DNA from: Psychrobacter sp. DAB_AL43B
GTDB lineage: Bacteria > Pseudomonadota > Gammaproteobacteria > Pseudomonadales > Moraxellaceae
Length of the DNA: 64,000 bases
Assembly (NCBI RefSeq): GCF_900168255.1
Contig: NZ_LT799838.1
Coordinates: 3,245,149 to 3,309,148, forward strand
Reading direction: 5' to 3'
The notes under the pieces are model-generated. The model made no database searches, was not told where the DNA came from, and saw nothing but the letters and a program-made list of their open reading frames with translations. This document shows, in pieces, positions 24,760 to 34,050 of the stretch (the first letter of the stretch is position 1; each line of letters begins with the position of its first letter). The translations under genes and the position numbers were made by a program.

Positions 24760-27270
24760 ATGGGTAAGCTTATGAGCATCAAAATGCTTAATCGGCGTGT
24801 GTACACACTTACGCTATTGACGGCGGCAGTCTCATTGGGATTGTCTGGTTGTTCGGATAATGACAGTTTTAGTAGCAATATAGATGACAACACGTATGCG
24901 GCAGATATCCAGCGCACTGAGTTTGGTATCCCGCATATCACCGCTAAAGATTACAAAGGGCTGGGTTATGGCGTCGGTTATGCTTTTGCCGAAGATAATA
25001 TCTGCTCACTCGCCCGTGAGCTAGTGGTGGCTAGCGGTGAGAGTATGCTATATCTAGGTACTGAAGGTAATATGGCAAGCGATGTTTTCTATACTTGGTA
25101 TAACTCTCCAGCTAGGCGAGCTGAGTTTTTAGCGGCGCAAGATCCTGAAGTAATAGATGCCGTAACAGGCTATGCCGCCGGTTATAGTCGTTATCTGCGT
25201 GATAAAGGGGTTGCAAAAATTGACCCTGCTTGTGCTAACGCTAAGTGGGTACGTGAGATCACCATTGATGATTTATTGATAGTTTATGGCAAAGCCAATT
25301 TGCGTGGTGGCTTATCTAACTTTGTCGGTCCAATCGTTGCCGCAGCGCCGCCTGCAGCAAACGGCGTAATGGGTAGCTCTAGAATGCGTAGTGTTGAGGC
25401 TTCAGATCCCGTCGTAGACTCAGCACCTGCATTTGATATGAGCACTATCAACGCGATGGATGGCGGTAGTAACGCGTATGCATTCGGTAGTGAAGTAACC
25501 GGTACTAGTAGTGGTGTCATGTATGGCAATCCGCATGAACCATGGGAAGGCGTACAGCGCTTTTATGAGTTTCACTTAACTCTGCCAGGCGAGCTTGATG
25601 TTATGGGGGCGGCTCAACAAGGTCAACCCTTCATTAACATTGGCTTTAACAAAGACGTTGCTTGGAGTCATACCGTTTCTACTGCCAAGCGTTTTACCCT
25701 TTATCAGCTCAATCTGGTCAATGGCGACCCGATGAAGTATAACTATAAAAATAGCGCTGGTGTGTTTGAGCAGCGTGATATCGAATCGGTTCCTATTACT
25801 ATTAAACTACCAAATGATCAAACACTGGTTCGACCTATCTATCTATCACAATATGGTCCTATGCTAGCAGTCGATAAGGTTAGTGGTGCCCTGCCAGCTT
25901 GGGGCACTTATAATCTAGCTTTTACGATTCGTGATGCAGCCTCTGAGAACCCACGCGCACTCAATCAATGGCGCAGTATGAATAAAGCTACTAGTGTTGA
26001 AGATTTAGTAGATAGAATGCAAGATATAGTCGGTCTGGGCTTCGTCAATACCATCGCTACTGACCGTTACGGTAAGGCACTGTATGCCGATATCTCAACC
26101 GTTCCACATGTAACCAAGCAAAAACTAGAAGCTTGTAGTGCCGGTCTAGTCCTTGGCGGATTGATTGCAGCAGATTTGCCAGCACTTAATGGCAGTACAG
26201 CAGACTGTGAATGGGGCAGTGATGCCGATTCACCACAAGCGGGTATCTTTGGACGGACAAATTTACCCTTCTTGATTCGTAATGACTATGTTGCCAACTC
26301 AAATGACAGCTATTGGCTTAGCAATCCTACACAGCCACTAACTGACTTTTCACCCTTGCTACGCCGTCGCTTACTGCCTTTCCTAGGGCCTAATCCAGTA
26401 GATGGTGTACCGTTACTGATGCGTTCGCGGATGGGACTTACTCAGATCGCAGATCGATTAAGCAATAAAGATAATTTAGGCGGTAATACCTTTAACCTAG
26501 AAAATATGCAAGAGGTCGTTTATGGCAACCGCAGTTATGTTGCCAAATTGGTACTTGACGATGTGCTGGCTGATTGTAAAAATAAACCAATGATGCCTAT
26601 TTCTACAGGAGGCACTGTTGATGCTACAACAGCCTGTACAGTTTTAAGCAACTGGGATCGTCGTAACAACTTGGATAGCCAAGGTGCTCATGTTTTTAGA
26701 GAGTTTTGGAGTAATGTTGATTTTACTGAAACTACTGATGATGCCTTTAGTGTTAAGTTTAATGTAAATGATCCTGTTAATACCCCTAGTGGTCTGATTA
26801 TCAATGAGAGTACGCGTACCGCTCTAGGCGATTCCATCAAGTTCTTTCAAGATAAAAACATAGCGCTTGATGCCTCATTATCTGATTTGCAATACGTCAT
26901 CGATGCTGGCAAGAGTAGTGAGAAAATCTCTATGCATGGTGGATTAGGTCGTGAAGGTGTCTTCAATGTTGCACAATCTCAGAGTAGAAAAATCTTTAGG
27001 GATAGCGTTGAAACCATAACCACTGTAAACGCTGATGGTACTTACGGTCCAATTATCAATGGTCCAACCTACATGCAGACGGTCACGTTTGATGACAAAG
27101 GACCTGTGGTAGAAGCGCTACTAGCGTACTCACAGTCAGCCGATAAAACACGGCCTTATCACCGTGACCAAACGCGCCGTTATTCTGCGAAAGAATGGAT
27201 TCGTCTGCCCTTTAGCGCCGGGGAAATCTCCAAGCAAGCCGTTGGTAATAAGATTCAACTCAGAGAATAA
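24760..27270 (+). CDS. Penicillin acylase family lipoprotein (Ntn-hydrolase)
   Basis: 836 aa. Lipoprotein signal with lipobox LSGC (Cys31). The alpha region carries YAADIQRTEFGIPHITAKD and YAFAEDNICSLARE. The autocleavage site is GG-Ser237-N, with Ser237 becoming the N-terminal nucleophile of the beta chain (SNAYAFG, then SGVMYGNPHEPW). Asn in FTDFSP-type region near 526 is present. Family members hydrolyse penicillins, aculeacin or acyl-homoserine lactones (PvdQ/QuiP); substrate cannot be read here. ATG 24772 is an alternative start. Not an operon; a terminator follows. Confidence 0.9.
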   Translation: MGKLMSIKMLNRRVYTLTLLTAAVSLGLSGCSDNDSFSSNIDDNTYAADIQRTEFGIPHITAKDYKGLGYGVGYAFAEDNICSLARELVVASGESMLYLGTEGNMASDVFYTWYNSPARRAEFLAAQDPEVIDAVTGYAAGYSRYLRDKGVAKIDPACANAKWVREITIDDLLIVYGKANLRGGLSNFVGPIVAAAPPAANGVMGSSRMRSVEASDPVVDSAPAFDMSTINAMDGGSNAYAFGSEVTGTSSGVMYGNPHEPWEGVQRFYEFHLTLPGELDVMGAAQQGQPFINIGFNKDVAWSHTVSTAKRFTLYQLNLVNGDPMKYNYKNSAGVFEQRDIESVPITIKLPNDQTLVRPIYLSQYGPMLAVDKVSGALPAWGTYNLAFTIRDAASENPRALNQWRSMNKATSVEDLVDRMQDIVGLGFVNTIATDRYGKALYADISTVPHVTKQKLEACSAGLVLGGLIAADLPALNGSTADCEWGSDADSPQAGIFGRTNLPFLIRNDYVANSNDSYWLSNPTQPLTDFSPLLRRRLLPFLGPNPVDGVPLLMRSRMGLTQIADRLSNKDNLGGNTFNLENMQEVVYGNRSYVAKLVLDDVLADCKNKPMMPISTGGTVDATTACTVLSNWDRRNNLDSQGAHVFREFWSNVDFTETTDDAFSVKFNVNDPVNTPSGLIINESTRTALGDSIKFFQDKNIALDASLSDLQYVIDAGKSSEKISMHGGLGREGVFNVAQSQSRKIFRDSVETITTVNADGTYGPIINGPTYMQTVTFDDKGPVVEALLAYSQSADKTRPYHRDQTRRYSAKEWIRLPFSAGEISKQAVGNKIQLRE

Positions 27271-27296
27271 ATTAGCGTAATTCTTGATATTGATAT

Positions 27297-27330
27297 AAAA
27301 GACTTTAGGGTAATCCTGAGGTCTTTTTTT
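27297..27330 (+). terminator. Intrinsic terminator after acylase
   Basis: Stem AAAAGACTT(t)AGG / CCT(g)AGGTCTTTT, followed by TTTT, 27 bp after the stop. Confidence 0.75.
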
Positions 27331-27597
27331 GTACCCTATAACAATACAACTTTATGGGTATATACAAAAACTCGCTGTCCATGCCACTATAGTTAATGAT
27401 TTGTTATACTAGTCATTACCTGCTTAGCTTTGAAATTTATGCTAAATAACTCAGCTGACTTATGCATTATTGTCATTCGCAGTGAGCCAAATAACCTATA
27501 TCAAAATAGCGACCAACAAAGCTATTACCCGACTTAAAAAAGCCGTTTACCAATCACGTAAAAACGACGATTTATACAGTCAAACGAGGAATCTCGC
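27331..27597. other. Upstream region of hemN
   Basis: 267 bp after the terminator. Half of an Anr/Fnr-type ATCAA box can be seen (TATATCAAAATAG near 27500) but no full TTGAT-N4-ATCAA palindrome, so oxygen control of hemN cannot be claimed from sequence. Confidence 0.4.
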
Positions 27598-29142
27598 ATG
27601 TCAGAACAATTCGATATCAATAGCGCATCTCAACCCTCCATCAATGCGAGCGAGCAGCCCACCACGGTACGTCCTGTCATGCAGATGGACAATCCGTATG
27701 CCAGCACTCGTGGCAGCATTACCAGCAAACAACTACCTGCATTCGATCAAGACATCATTAATAAATATAATCGTTCAGGGCCACGCTATACCTCCTACCC
27801 AACCGCTTTAGAATTTTCACCAATGCCAGAAGGGCTCGAGACAAAAATCCTTCAAGAACGCGAAGCCCATGCGCCATTATCACTCTATTTCCATATTCCA
27901 TTTTGCCGTCACCTTTGCTATTACTGTGCTTGTAATAAAATCATCACCAAAAAGAACAGCGATGCTGGTGATTATCTAGAATACCTAATTGCTGAGATTA
28001 AGCACAAACGCAGCTTATTAAGCCCACCAGAAAACGGCAAAAAACCACTGGTTAAACAGCTACATTTCGGTGGTGGTACACCCACATTTCTACAAGATAA
28101 TGAATTGATACAACTTTGGGAGTTCTTGCAGACCCAGTTTGAGTTTTTGCCGGAAGACCAAGGCGATTATTCTATCGAAATTGACCCACGTGAGCTGAGC
28201 GGCGAGACGCTACAAGTTCTACGTAACCTAGGTTTTAATCGTGTGAGTTTGGGCGTACAAGATTTAGATGAAACCGTACAAATTGCGGTTAATCGGGTAC
28301 ATTCAGCAGAATTAATTGAAAATGTTTTAACAGAGGCGCGCGCGCTAGGGTTTCATTCTATCAATGTCGATTTGATTTATGGTTTACCGCATCAAACGCC
28401 AACGACCTTAGATAAAACCGTCCGCCGTATTATTGAGATGTCACCAGATCGCTTGTCGGTATTTAATTATGCTCATTTGCCGGAACGCTTTAAATCTCAA
28501 CGACAAATTAAAGAGGCGGACTTGCCTACTCCAGCCGCCAAGCTTACGATGCTTGGTAATACCATCAATACCCTAACCGAAGCAGGTTATCAGTATATTG
28601 GTATCGACCATTTTGCCAAGCCTGATGATGAGCTTGCTATCGCCCAGCGCGAAGGTAAGTTACATCGTAATTTTCAAGGTTACACCATCATGGGTGATTG
28701 TGATTTATTAGGCTTTGGCGTCTCTTCAATCAGTCAAATTGCCAATGCCAATAGCAGCTATATCCTACAAAATCATACCGATTTGGAGGTTTATAAAGAA
28801 AATATCGATGCGGCGCGCGACAATCCTGCAGTGATGCCAGCGGTAAACGTGATTAAAACCTCTATCAAAGATCGCTTACGTGAATACGTGATTATGAATT
28901 TATTATGTCACGACTATATCGACTTTAGAGACGTCAATCAAAAATTCGGTATCGATGCCATTACTTATTTTATTGATGAAATCCAACAATTAGGTCAGAT
29001 GCAAGACGATCGTTTGATTGACATGGATGCCGCCGGTATTAGAGTATTGCCAAAAGGTCGCCTACTCGGTCGCAACGTTGCCATGGTATTCGATGAATAC
29101 CTTGAAAAGAAACATAAAAATCGCTTTTCAAAAGCTATTTAA
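27598..29142 (+). CDS. hemN: Oxygen-independent coproporphyrinogen III dehydrogenase
   Basis: Radical-SAM enzyme making protoporphyrinogen IX without O2. 514 aa. The 4Fe-4S/SAM motif C-x3-C-x2-C is in FHIPFCRHLCYYCACN (about residues 97-112), then HFGGGTPTFL (SAM binding), ERVS-type strand FNRVSLGVQDLD, and INVDLIYGLPHQT. C-terminal HemN domain intact. About 50 extra N-terminal residues precede the conserved NKYNRSGPRYTSYPTA trip-wire region. ATG 27598 follows ACGAGGAATCTCGC. Monocistronic with terminator. Confidence 0.95.
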   Translation: MSEQFDINSASQPSINASEQPTTVRPVMQMDNPYASTRGSITSKQLPAFDQDIINKYNRSGPRYTSYPTALEFSPMPEGLETKILQEREAHAPLSLYFHIPFCRHLCYYCACNKIITKKNSDAGDYLEYLIAEIKHKRSLLSPPENGKKPLVKQLHFGGGTPTFLQDNELIQLWEFLQTQFEFLPEDQGDYSIEIDPRELSGETLQVLRNLGFNRVSLGVQDLDETVQIAVNRVHSAELIENVLTEARALGFHSINVDLIYGLPHQTPTTLDKTVRRIIEMSPDRLSVFNYAHLPERFKSQRQIKEADLPTPAAKLTMLGNTINTLTEAGYQYIGIDHFAKPDDELAIAQREGKLHRNFQGYTIMGDCDLLGFGVSSISQIANANSSYILQNHTDLEVYKENIDAARDNPAVMPAVNVIKTSIKDRLREYVIMNLLCHDYIDFRDVNQKFGIDAITYFIDEIQQLGQMQDDRLIDMDAAGIRVLPKGRLLGRNVAMVFDEYLEKKHKNRFSKAI

Positions 29143-29174
29143 CTAATTAATTTCTAAACTAAAATTCCAATAAT

Positions 29175-29203
29175 AAAAAAGACCTCAAGCGAGGTCTTTT
29201 TTT
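29175..29203 (+). terminator. Bidirectional intrinsic terminator after hemN
   Basis: Perfect AAAAAAGACCTC / GAGGTCTTTTTT stem with AAGC loop. The minus-strand gene at 29246 converges on it. Confidence 0.9.
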
Positions 29204-29245
29204 GGCTTACGATAAATACTTTGATCTAATAAAAACTATCTATAT

Positions 29246-30628
29246 CTACTCGGTAGGCATCACGAGATATAATCGATTGGCATCTTCTATCGTTTTCTCT
29301 TTATCGAGATACTTCTGTTCAACGGTACTTTTTACATTGATTATCTCTGAATCTGTCATGGCAAAATCGTCATCATTCAGTAAACCCAATGAACCATCTT
29401 GACGTAGCCATAAACCTTCAAGCTTATCGTGCGGATAATCTAAAGTAGCTAGGACATCGACTACCAAGGTTTTTTTGACAGGCTTGATAGCCACCTCTTC
29501 TAGCGTTTGCCAGTTTGCTTCGTTTTCTGCAATCATTTGCTCGAGCGTTTGTCCATTGATAGTCAAGCCGAGAGTCTTATCTTGTTTGATACTTTCGCCA
29601 TTTAGCACAGCTTCAATATCTGTTGCTTGCGAGATATCCATTTTATAAATAAGTTTTTTCGCCACCTTCTCTTGTAGTGGAAATTTACGATCGTGCTCAA
29701 TCAGATAAAATTCATGCTCATTGATAGCAACTATCCCTGATGCCACATATGCGGCATTATCAAGACGATATAAATATTGTGCTATCTGACCTGAGATTAA
29801 GTTAATAGTAACAATGCGCACTAGACTCGACAGACGCCCTGACTTATCAGGATTGTCCATCGAAGACTCCATGATACCCACTAGCGTAGTCTGGTCTGGA
29901 GTAATCGTTAGTGCTTCCATGCCGCGATTGGCGCGGCGCTTGGTAAACTCTGCCGGTAATAAAATCGGCTTACCATTCACAACCACATTATTACGCTCAT
30001 CACTGGCAAAAGGATTGATACGGGCTATTTCTACCCCATCCGCGTCATAGTGGATGAGATGTGGACCATATTCATCACTAATCCAAAAACTGCCATCTTT
30101 GAGCGCGGCAAGTCCTTCGGGGTCTAGACCATTGATATCACTTTTAATAGGATTGGTTACTTCATCAAAAGGTAAGCTGGGGTTCACAGTCATCGGTTGA
30201 CCATTAATATCATAAGGTACTTCATTGGTACCGCCAAAGGCTTTTGGATTCGGTAGGCCAGAGATCGGCTTGCCATTGCTATCTTTAAGGGCTATCTCTT
30301 TTACCTTGATAATTTTTCCGTCAGCTTGCAACTCAAACAGCCCAATAGACGGCGTATAATCGGGCACTAAAAACTGCTTACCTTTACCGGCAATACCATC
30401 AAAGTCGGCATTGGGACCTCGATCGGTAAGCACATAAAATTGATTAGCATTGGTTGGATGTGCCGCCGCGTCTGAGCCATAGCCACCACCTCGAATCTCT
30501 AATTTTTGCTCAGGATAAGCGGCATTAATATGCGTCGCATCAAGTACGGTATAGGGTAATGGGCTGCCTTGCGAGAAATCCTCTATTGAGATTATTTCAG
30601 TATTCACATTTTGCTTGGTCATTGTCAT
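29246..30628 (-). CDS. Phytase-like esterase domain protein
   Basis: 460 aa, esterase-like activity of phytase family (beta-propeller type): GGGYGSDAAAHPTNANQFYVLTDRGPN near residue 47, LPNPKAFGG, DPEGLAALKDGSFWISDEYGP around 170 (Ca-binding acidic cluster), NRGMEALTITPD, and C-terminal KLEGLWLRQDGSLGLLNDDDF. No signal peptide is visible, unlike many family members. AAGGAAAACAACA precedes ATG 30628. Substrate unknown. Confidence 0.85.
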   Translation of the reverse strand: MTMTKQNVNTEIISIEDFSQGSPLPYTVLDATHINAAYPEQKLEIRGGGYGSDAAAHPTNANQFYVLTDRGPNADFDGIAGKGKQFLVPDYTPSIGLFELQADGKIIKVKEIALKDSNGKPISGLPNPKAFGGTNEVPYDINGQPMTVNPSLPFDEVTNPIKSDINGLDPEGLAALKDGSFWISDEYGPHLIHYDADGVEIARINPFASDERNNVVVNGKPILLPAEFTKRRANRGMEALTITPDQTTLVGIMESSMDNPDKSGRLSSLVRIVTINLISGQIAQYLYRLDNAAYVASGIVAINEHEFYLIEHDRKFPLQEKVAKKLIYKMDISQATDIEAVLNGESIKQDKTLGLTINGQTLEQMIAENEANWQTLEEVAIKPVKKTLVVDVLATLDYPHDKLEGLWLRQDGSLGLLNDDDFAMTDSEIINVKSTVEQKYLDKEKTIEDANRLYLVMPTE

Positions 30629-30723
30629 TGTTGTTTTCCTTGTATCAGTATTCTTATTATTAAAAAAGTGACATCACACGCTAAAAAATCTATTAAAAGT
30701 AGCCTTGGCAAATTAAAGTCAAA

Positions 30724-30760
30724 AAAATAGCCAGCGCGTTACACGCTTACTGACTATTTT
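30724..30760 (-). terminator. Terminator of the nfeD-qmcA operon
   Basis: Imperfect stem around AAAATAGtCAG...CTGgCTATTTT; on the minus strand it ends in TTTTTTT. Confidence 0.65.
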
Positions 30761-30800
30761 AAAGGGCTAATTCTATAGGATGTGGTTCAAGTACAGTGAT

Positions 30801-31661
30801 TTAGACTTTAAGCTTATCACCGACCATGCCTTTTACTGTACTTAGAATGTCAGCTGGTAATACCACCATTTTTGAGTTATCAGACTCAGCCAGCTTACGA
30901 ATCGCTTTAATATACTGCTCACCAAGTAAGTAAACTATCGGCATCTCTTCCGTGCCCATTGCAGCAGTGATTAGACGAATAGATTCTTCTGAGCCTTTTG
31001 CTAGTACCACCTGCGCTTCAGCGTCACGGCGTGAGGCTTCTAAACGACCGTCTGCTTCTAGGATAGCCGCTTGCTTTTGACCATCAGCACGGGTCACTGT
31101 CGCACGACGTAGGCGCTCAGCTGCTGCCTGCTCTTCCATTGATGCTTGCATAGTCTGCGAGGGGTTAATGTCTTGAATTTCTACTGTTTTTAGCGTGATA
31201 CCCCAATCAGCAATATCTTCTGAGATGGCATGCTTGAGCTTCATTTTGATTTCATCACGGCTAGATAAAGCACTATCGAGATCCATTTCACCGATGATTG
31301 AACGTAGTGATGTCTGCACAAGATTACGGATACCATATTCATAATCTTCGATACCGTAGACTGCTTTGTCAGGACGCACGATACTAATATAGGCGACGGC
31401 ATTAGCGATAATCACTACGTTATCTCGCGTGATTACTTCTTGTGATGGAATATCAAGCACGATGTCTTTGGTCGTAACTTTATAAGCGACATCATCAACA
31501 TAGGGAATAATAAGATTTAAGCCAGGCTCTAGTGTTTGGCTATATTTACCCAATCGCTGCACCACCCACTTGTAACCTTGCGGGACAATGCGCACACCCT
31601 TAAACACTGTAAATACGACCAGTGCGACCAAAACTATCATTACAATACTAAAGCTTTCCAT
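30801..31661 (-). CDS. qmcA: SPFH/Band-7 family membrane protein (stomatin-like)
   Basis: 286 aa. N-terminal TM helix (IVMIVLVALVVFTVFKGV), then the SPFH domain with GYKWVVQRLGKYSQTLEPGLNLIIPYVD and DNVVIIANAVAYISIVRPDKAVYG, then a Glu/Ala/Arg-rich coiled coil (about 180-225) that drives oligomerisation, and C-terminal KMVVLPADI. Such proteins form large membrane scaffolds and affect FtsH activity. It follows the NfeD gene by 21 bp, the usual partner. Confidence 0.9.
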   Translation of the reverse strand: MESFSIVMIVLVALVVFTVFKGVRIVPQGYKWVVQRLGKYSQTLEPGLNLIIPYVDDVAYKVTTKDIVLDIPSQEVITRDNVVIIANAVAYISIVRPDKAVYGIEDYEYGIRNLVQTSLRSIIGEMDLDSALSSRDEIKMKLKHAISEDIADWGITLKTVEIQDINPSQTMQASMEEQAAAERLRRATVTRADGQKQAAILEADGRLEASRRDAEAQVVLAKGSEESIRLITAAMGTEEMPIVYLLGEQYIKAIRKLAESDNSKMVVLPADILSTVKGMVGDKLKV

Positions 31662-31682
31662 AACTCATCCCTATTATTATAC

Positions 31683-32174
31683 TTACGTATTTTTATTCGT
31701 TGCTGCCCAAGCCTTCATACTGCTCACGATCAGCTCGTTACCGACGATATCCGTCACCACAACTCTATCACCAACTGCCACTTGCTCATCTCTAGTACGG
31801 CACATCCATTCAGCCGCCCCAACAATAGGGACACTAAAGCGTACCATACCTGCTCTATTTGGTTGTGGCTGCACGATAATCATACCGACTTCACCAACGA
31901 TGACACTGCCACCCAGTCCTGCTTCGGTACGATCAACGGACAAGGGTTTTACAAACTTGAACCATGCCAACAGAAATATAGCGGAAAGTACCAACCAAAT
32001 AATAATTTGAACGGAGATAGAAATAGGCAATAACCATGAAAGCGCTGCAACGATGATAGCGGCAGCACCAAACCAAAGGCTAGCAAACGTCGGAACAAAC
32101 ATCTCGACAATCAGCAGCAAAAAGCCCAATACCAACCAATGCCAAGGTTCTATCATCCAGAGTGTCTCTATCAT
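31683..32174 (-). CDS. NfeD family membrane protein
   Basis: 163 aa from ATG 32174, supported by AAGGATAGGAAA upstream; the longer frame to 32297 gives an N-terminus without family resemblance. TM helices in WHWLVLGFLLLIVEMFVPTFA, WFGAAAIIVAALSWLL and SVQIIIWLVLSAIFLLAWF, followed by a C-terminal OB-fold (LGGSVIVGEVG...VGDRVVVTDIVGNELIV). NfeD short forms pair with stomatins, as here. Confidence 0.9.
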   Translation of the reverse strand: MIETLWMIEPWHWLVLGFLLLIVEMFVPTFASLWFGAAAIIVAALSWLLPISISVQIIIWLVLSAIFLLAWFKFVKPLSVDRTEAGLGGSVIVGEVGMIIVQPQPNRAGMVRFSVPIVGAAEWMCRTRDEQVAVGDRVVVTDIVGNELIVSSMKAWAATNKNT

Positions 32175-32360
32175 TGCGCTATTTCCTATCCTTGTAATCC
32201 TATCTTTCAATGTAGCACATTTCCTCAACTGAAAACGCTCTAAAAATAATACCTTTAAAAGCAATGCTATAAAAAATATTTCTTGAAAATTAGCCACTCG
32301 TCTTTATCTTCAGCTTAATACAAATATCAATGCGATATCTTTTCTAAAAAACTTGAAGCA

Positions 32361-32390
32361 AAAAAACGACCGCCGAAGCGATCGTTTTTT
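32361..32390 (-). terminator. Terminator of the first OmpW/Opa-like barrel gene
   Basis: AAAAAACGACCGC / GCGaTCGTTTTTT stem with CGAA tetraloop, 25 bp after the stop at 32416. Symmetric enough to serve the converging side as well. Confidence 0.85.
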
Positions 32391-32415
32391 ATTTTATAAA
32401 TTTACAGCAGTAATT

Positions 32416-32988
32416 TTAGAATTTGAAATGTGCACCAAGCGTAACACCATTAGAATCTAAATCTTCACCGTCATCTAAGTCTATGGTTGGGTAGAAGTTA
32501 TACATAACTTCTGCAGAAACCATAGGATTGAAGTTATAACCTAGACCTAAACCACCAGCTACACCAGTATCAGAGAAACTTTCACTTGTACTAGTATTAA
32601 AAACTTTATCTTTGTAATCTACATCGATTTCGTTTTTAGCGACGCCTAAACGACCTTTTGCATATAACGCAGTAGTTGGAAATACATAGTCATAAGTAGC
32701 ATAAAGACCTAGAACATTAGCACTATATTCTGTTTTTTCAAAACGGTCTTCATAAGCATCGGTGTCGCTAGTAGTCAGATACTCAGCTTCAACACCAAAC
32801 TCTGGCGTGAACTTATAACCACCGTAAACACCGTAGGATACAGCATCATCTTCTACGTCATCTGGACTATACTGACCAACCTTTGCACCGATATATGGTT
32901 GCCCTGCGTAGTTAACTGCTGCTTGAGCACTGACACTTAATAAAGACGCAGTTGCTAACGCTAATACTGTTGTTTGTAACATTTTCAT
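32416..32988 (-). CDS. Outer-membrane beta-barrel protein (porin family, copy 1)
   Basis: 190 aa from ATG 32988 (GGGGAATCC upstream). Sec signal peptide MKMLQTTVLALATASLLSVSAQA with cleavage after AQA. Alternating aromatic strands PYIGAKVGQYS, VSYGVYGGYKFTPEFGVEAEYL, LYAKGRLGVAK, GGLGLGYNFNP and terminal VTLGAHFKF ending in Phe, the BAM recognition signal. Eight-stranded OmpA/OmpW/Opa-like size. A paralogue lies directly upstream. Role unknown. Confidence 0.9.
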   Translation of the reverse strand: MKMLQTTVLALATASLLSVSAQAAVNYAGQPYIGAKVGQYSPDDVEDDAVSYGVYGGYKFTPEFGVEAEYLTTSDTDAYEDRFEKTEYSANVLGLYATYDYVFPTTALYAKGRLGVAKNEIDVDYKDKVFNTSTSESFSDTGVAGGLGLGYNFNPMVSAEVMYNFYPTIDLDDGEDLDSNGVTLGAHFKF

Positions 32989-33134
32989 TGGATTCCCCAA
33001 ATTTATTTTAGTTGGTACTAAACTTTCGTATAGACTATATTTCACCGAAAAACCATCTCATCTATAGATGACGGCGATATAGTACCAATATTGTTGTTAC
33101 TAAAAAACATTTGTTGTGTATTAAAATTATTACA

Positions 33135-33165
33135 AAAAAACGACCACCTTAAGTGATCGTTTTTT
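33135..33165 (-). terminator. Terminator of the second barrel gene
   Basis: AAAAAACGACCAC / GTGaTCGTTTTTT stem, 25 bp after the stop at 33191. Nearly the same sequence as the terminator at 32361, in keeping with a gene duplication. Confidence 0.85.
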
Positions 33166-33190
33166 ATTTAAGTAATGACTAATCAAAGGA

Positions 33191-33733
33191 TTAGAATTTT
33201 AGCTGTGCACCAACGGTCATAAGATCTGCATCACTACCTAGCTTGTCATATTCAGCTTCAACACTGAAGTTAGGGTTTACTGAATAACCAAGACCTACAC
33301 CACCAGCAAGACTAGTATCGCTATCAGAGTAATTAACTCTAGTAATTGGAGTGCTTAAATAACTACCTTCTACTTTAGTCTTAGCAACACCTAATTTACC
33401 TTTAGCGTATAAGCCAGTATTTGGGAACTGATAACGGTAGGTACCATATGCGCCATATGTTTTAGCGTCAATGTCGCCATTATAATAGTTAGCGTCGTCT
33501 GAACCGACATACTCAGCTTCAATACCAAAGTTAGGATCGAAGTTGTAACCACCATAAACGCCGTAAGCGGTTGGATCACTAGCACCATTAACATCTAGGT
33601 CAAACTGACCAACTTTCGCACCGACGTATGGTTGACCAGTATAGCCATTACCATAAGAGGTAGCTGCTTGTGCACCTACTGTTAGTAAAGAACCAGCAGC
33701 TAGTGCAATTAGAGTTTTTTGTAGAGTTTTCAT
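33191..33733 (-). CDS. Outer-membrane beta-barrel protein (porin family, copy 2)
   Basis: 180 aa from ATG 33733, which has AAGGAG 6 nt upstream. Signal peptide MKTLQKTLIALAAGSLLTVGAQA. Same strand pattern as copy 1: GQPYVGAKVGQFDLD, YGVYGGYNFDPNFGIEAEYV, LYAKGKLGVAKT, GGVGLGYSVNPNFSVEAEY and terminal LMTVGAQLKF. Loops differ and are acidic. The two genes plus their terminators are a tandem duplication, each with its own terminator and so separately transcribed. Confidence 0.9.
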   Translation of the reverse strand: MKTLQKTLIALAAGSLLTVGAQAATSYGNGYTGQPYVGAKVGQFDLDVNGASDPTAYGVYGGYNFDPNFGIEAEYVGSDDANYYNGDIDAKTYGAYGTYRYQFPNTGLYAKGKLGVAKTKVEGSYLSTPITRVNYSDSDTSLAGGVGLGYSVNPNFSVEAEYDKLGSDADLMTVGAQLKF

Positions 33734-34050
33734 TTGTAGCTCCTTAAAATCAATTTGGACAAACAAGTTATTTATTTATACTGGCTTTTTAGCCATATCG
33801 CCTTGTCTGCTAACGATGTATACATAGTAACAAACCGTGTCAAAAACTCTGTCTGTGTTTAATGGTAGGAAAGTTAAGTTTTGCAAGTATTTATCAGTAC
33901 TAGAGTTACAAAGACTGAGATATGAAATCTTTTGTTACAACCTCTTGGTTTGGGTAATAATCCCTACGTATTAAGTAAACACTATCATGCAAAATAAAAA
34001 AAACGCACCCCGAAGGATGCGTTTTTTAGCTTAACTATTTATTAATAGTA
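33734..34050. other. Region between dnaK and the barrel gene
   Basis: 317 bp: upstream region of barrel copy 2 and, at its right end, the dnaK terminator. No other feature seen. Confidence 0.5.
33998..34027 (-). terminator. Terminator after dnaK
   Basis: AAAAAACGCACCC / GGaTGCGTTTTTT stem with CGAA loop, 24 bp past the dnaK stop. Confidence 0.88.

Noticed and set aside
27331..27597. Anr/Fnr site controlling hemN
   Set aside because: Only a half-site is visible, no full palindrome.
27470..27811. 113-codon plus-strand frame overlapping hemN
   Set aside because: Overlaps the well-supported hemN start in another frame and has no recognisable features.
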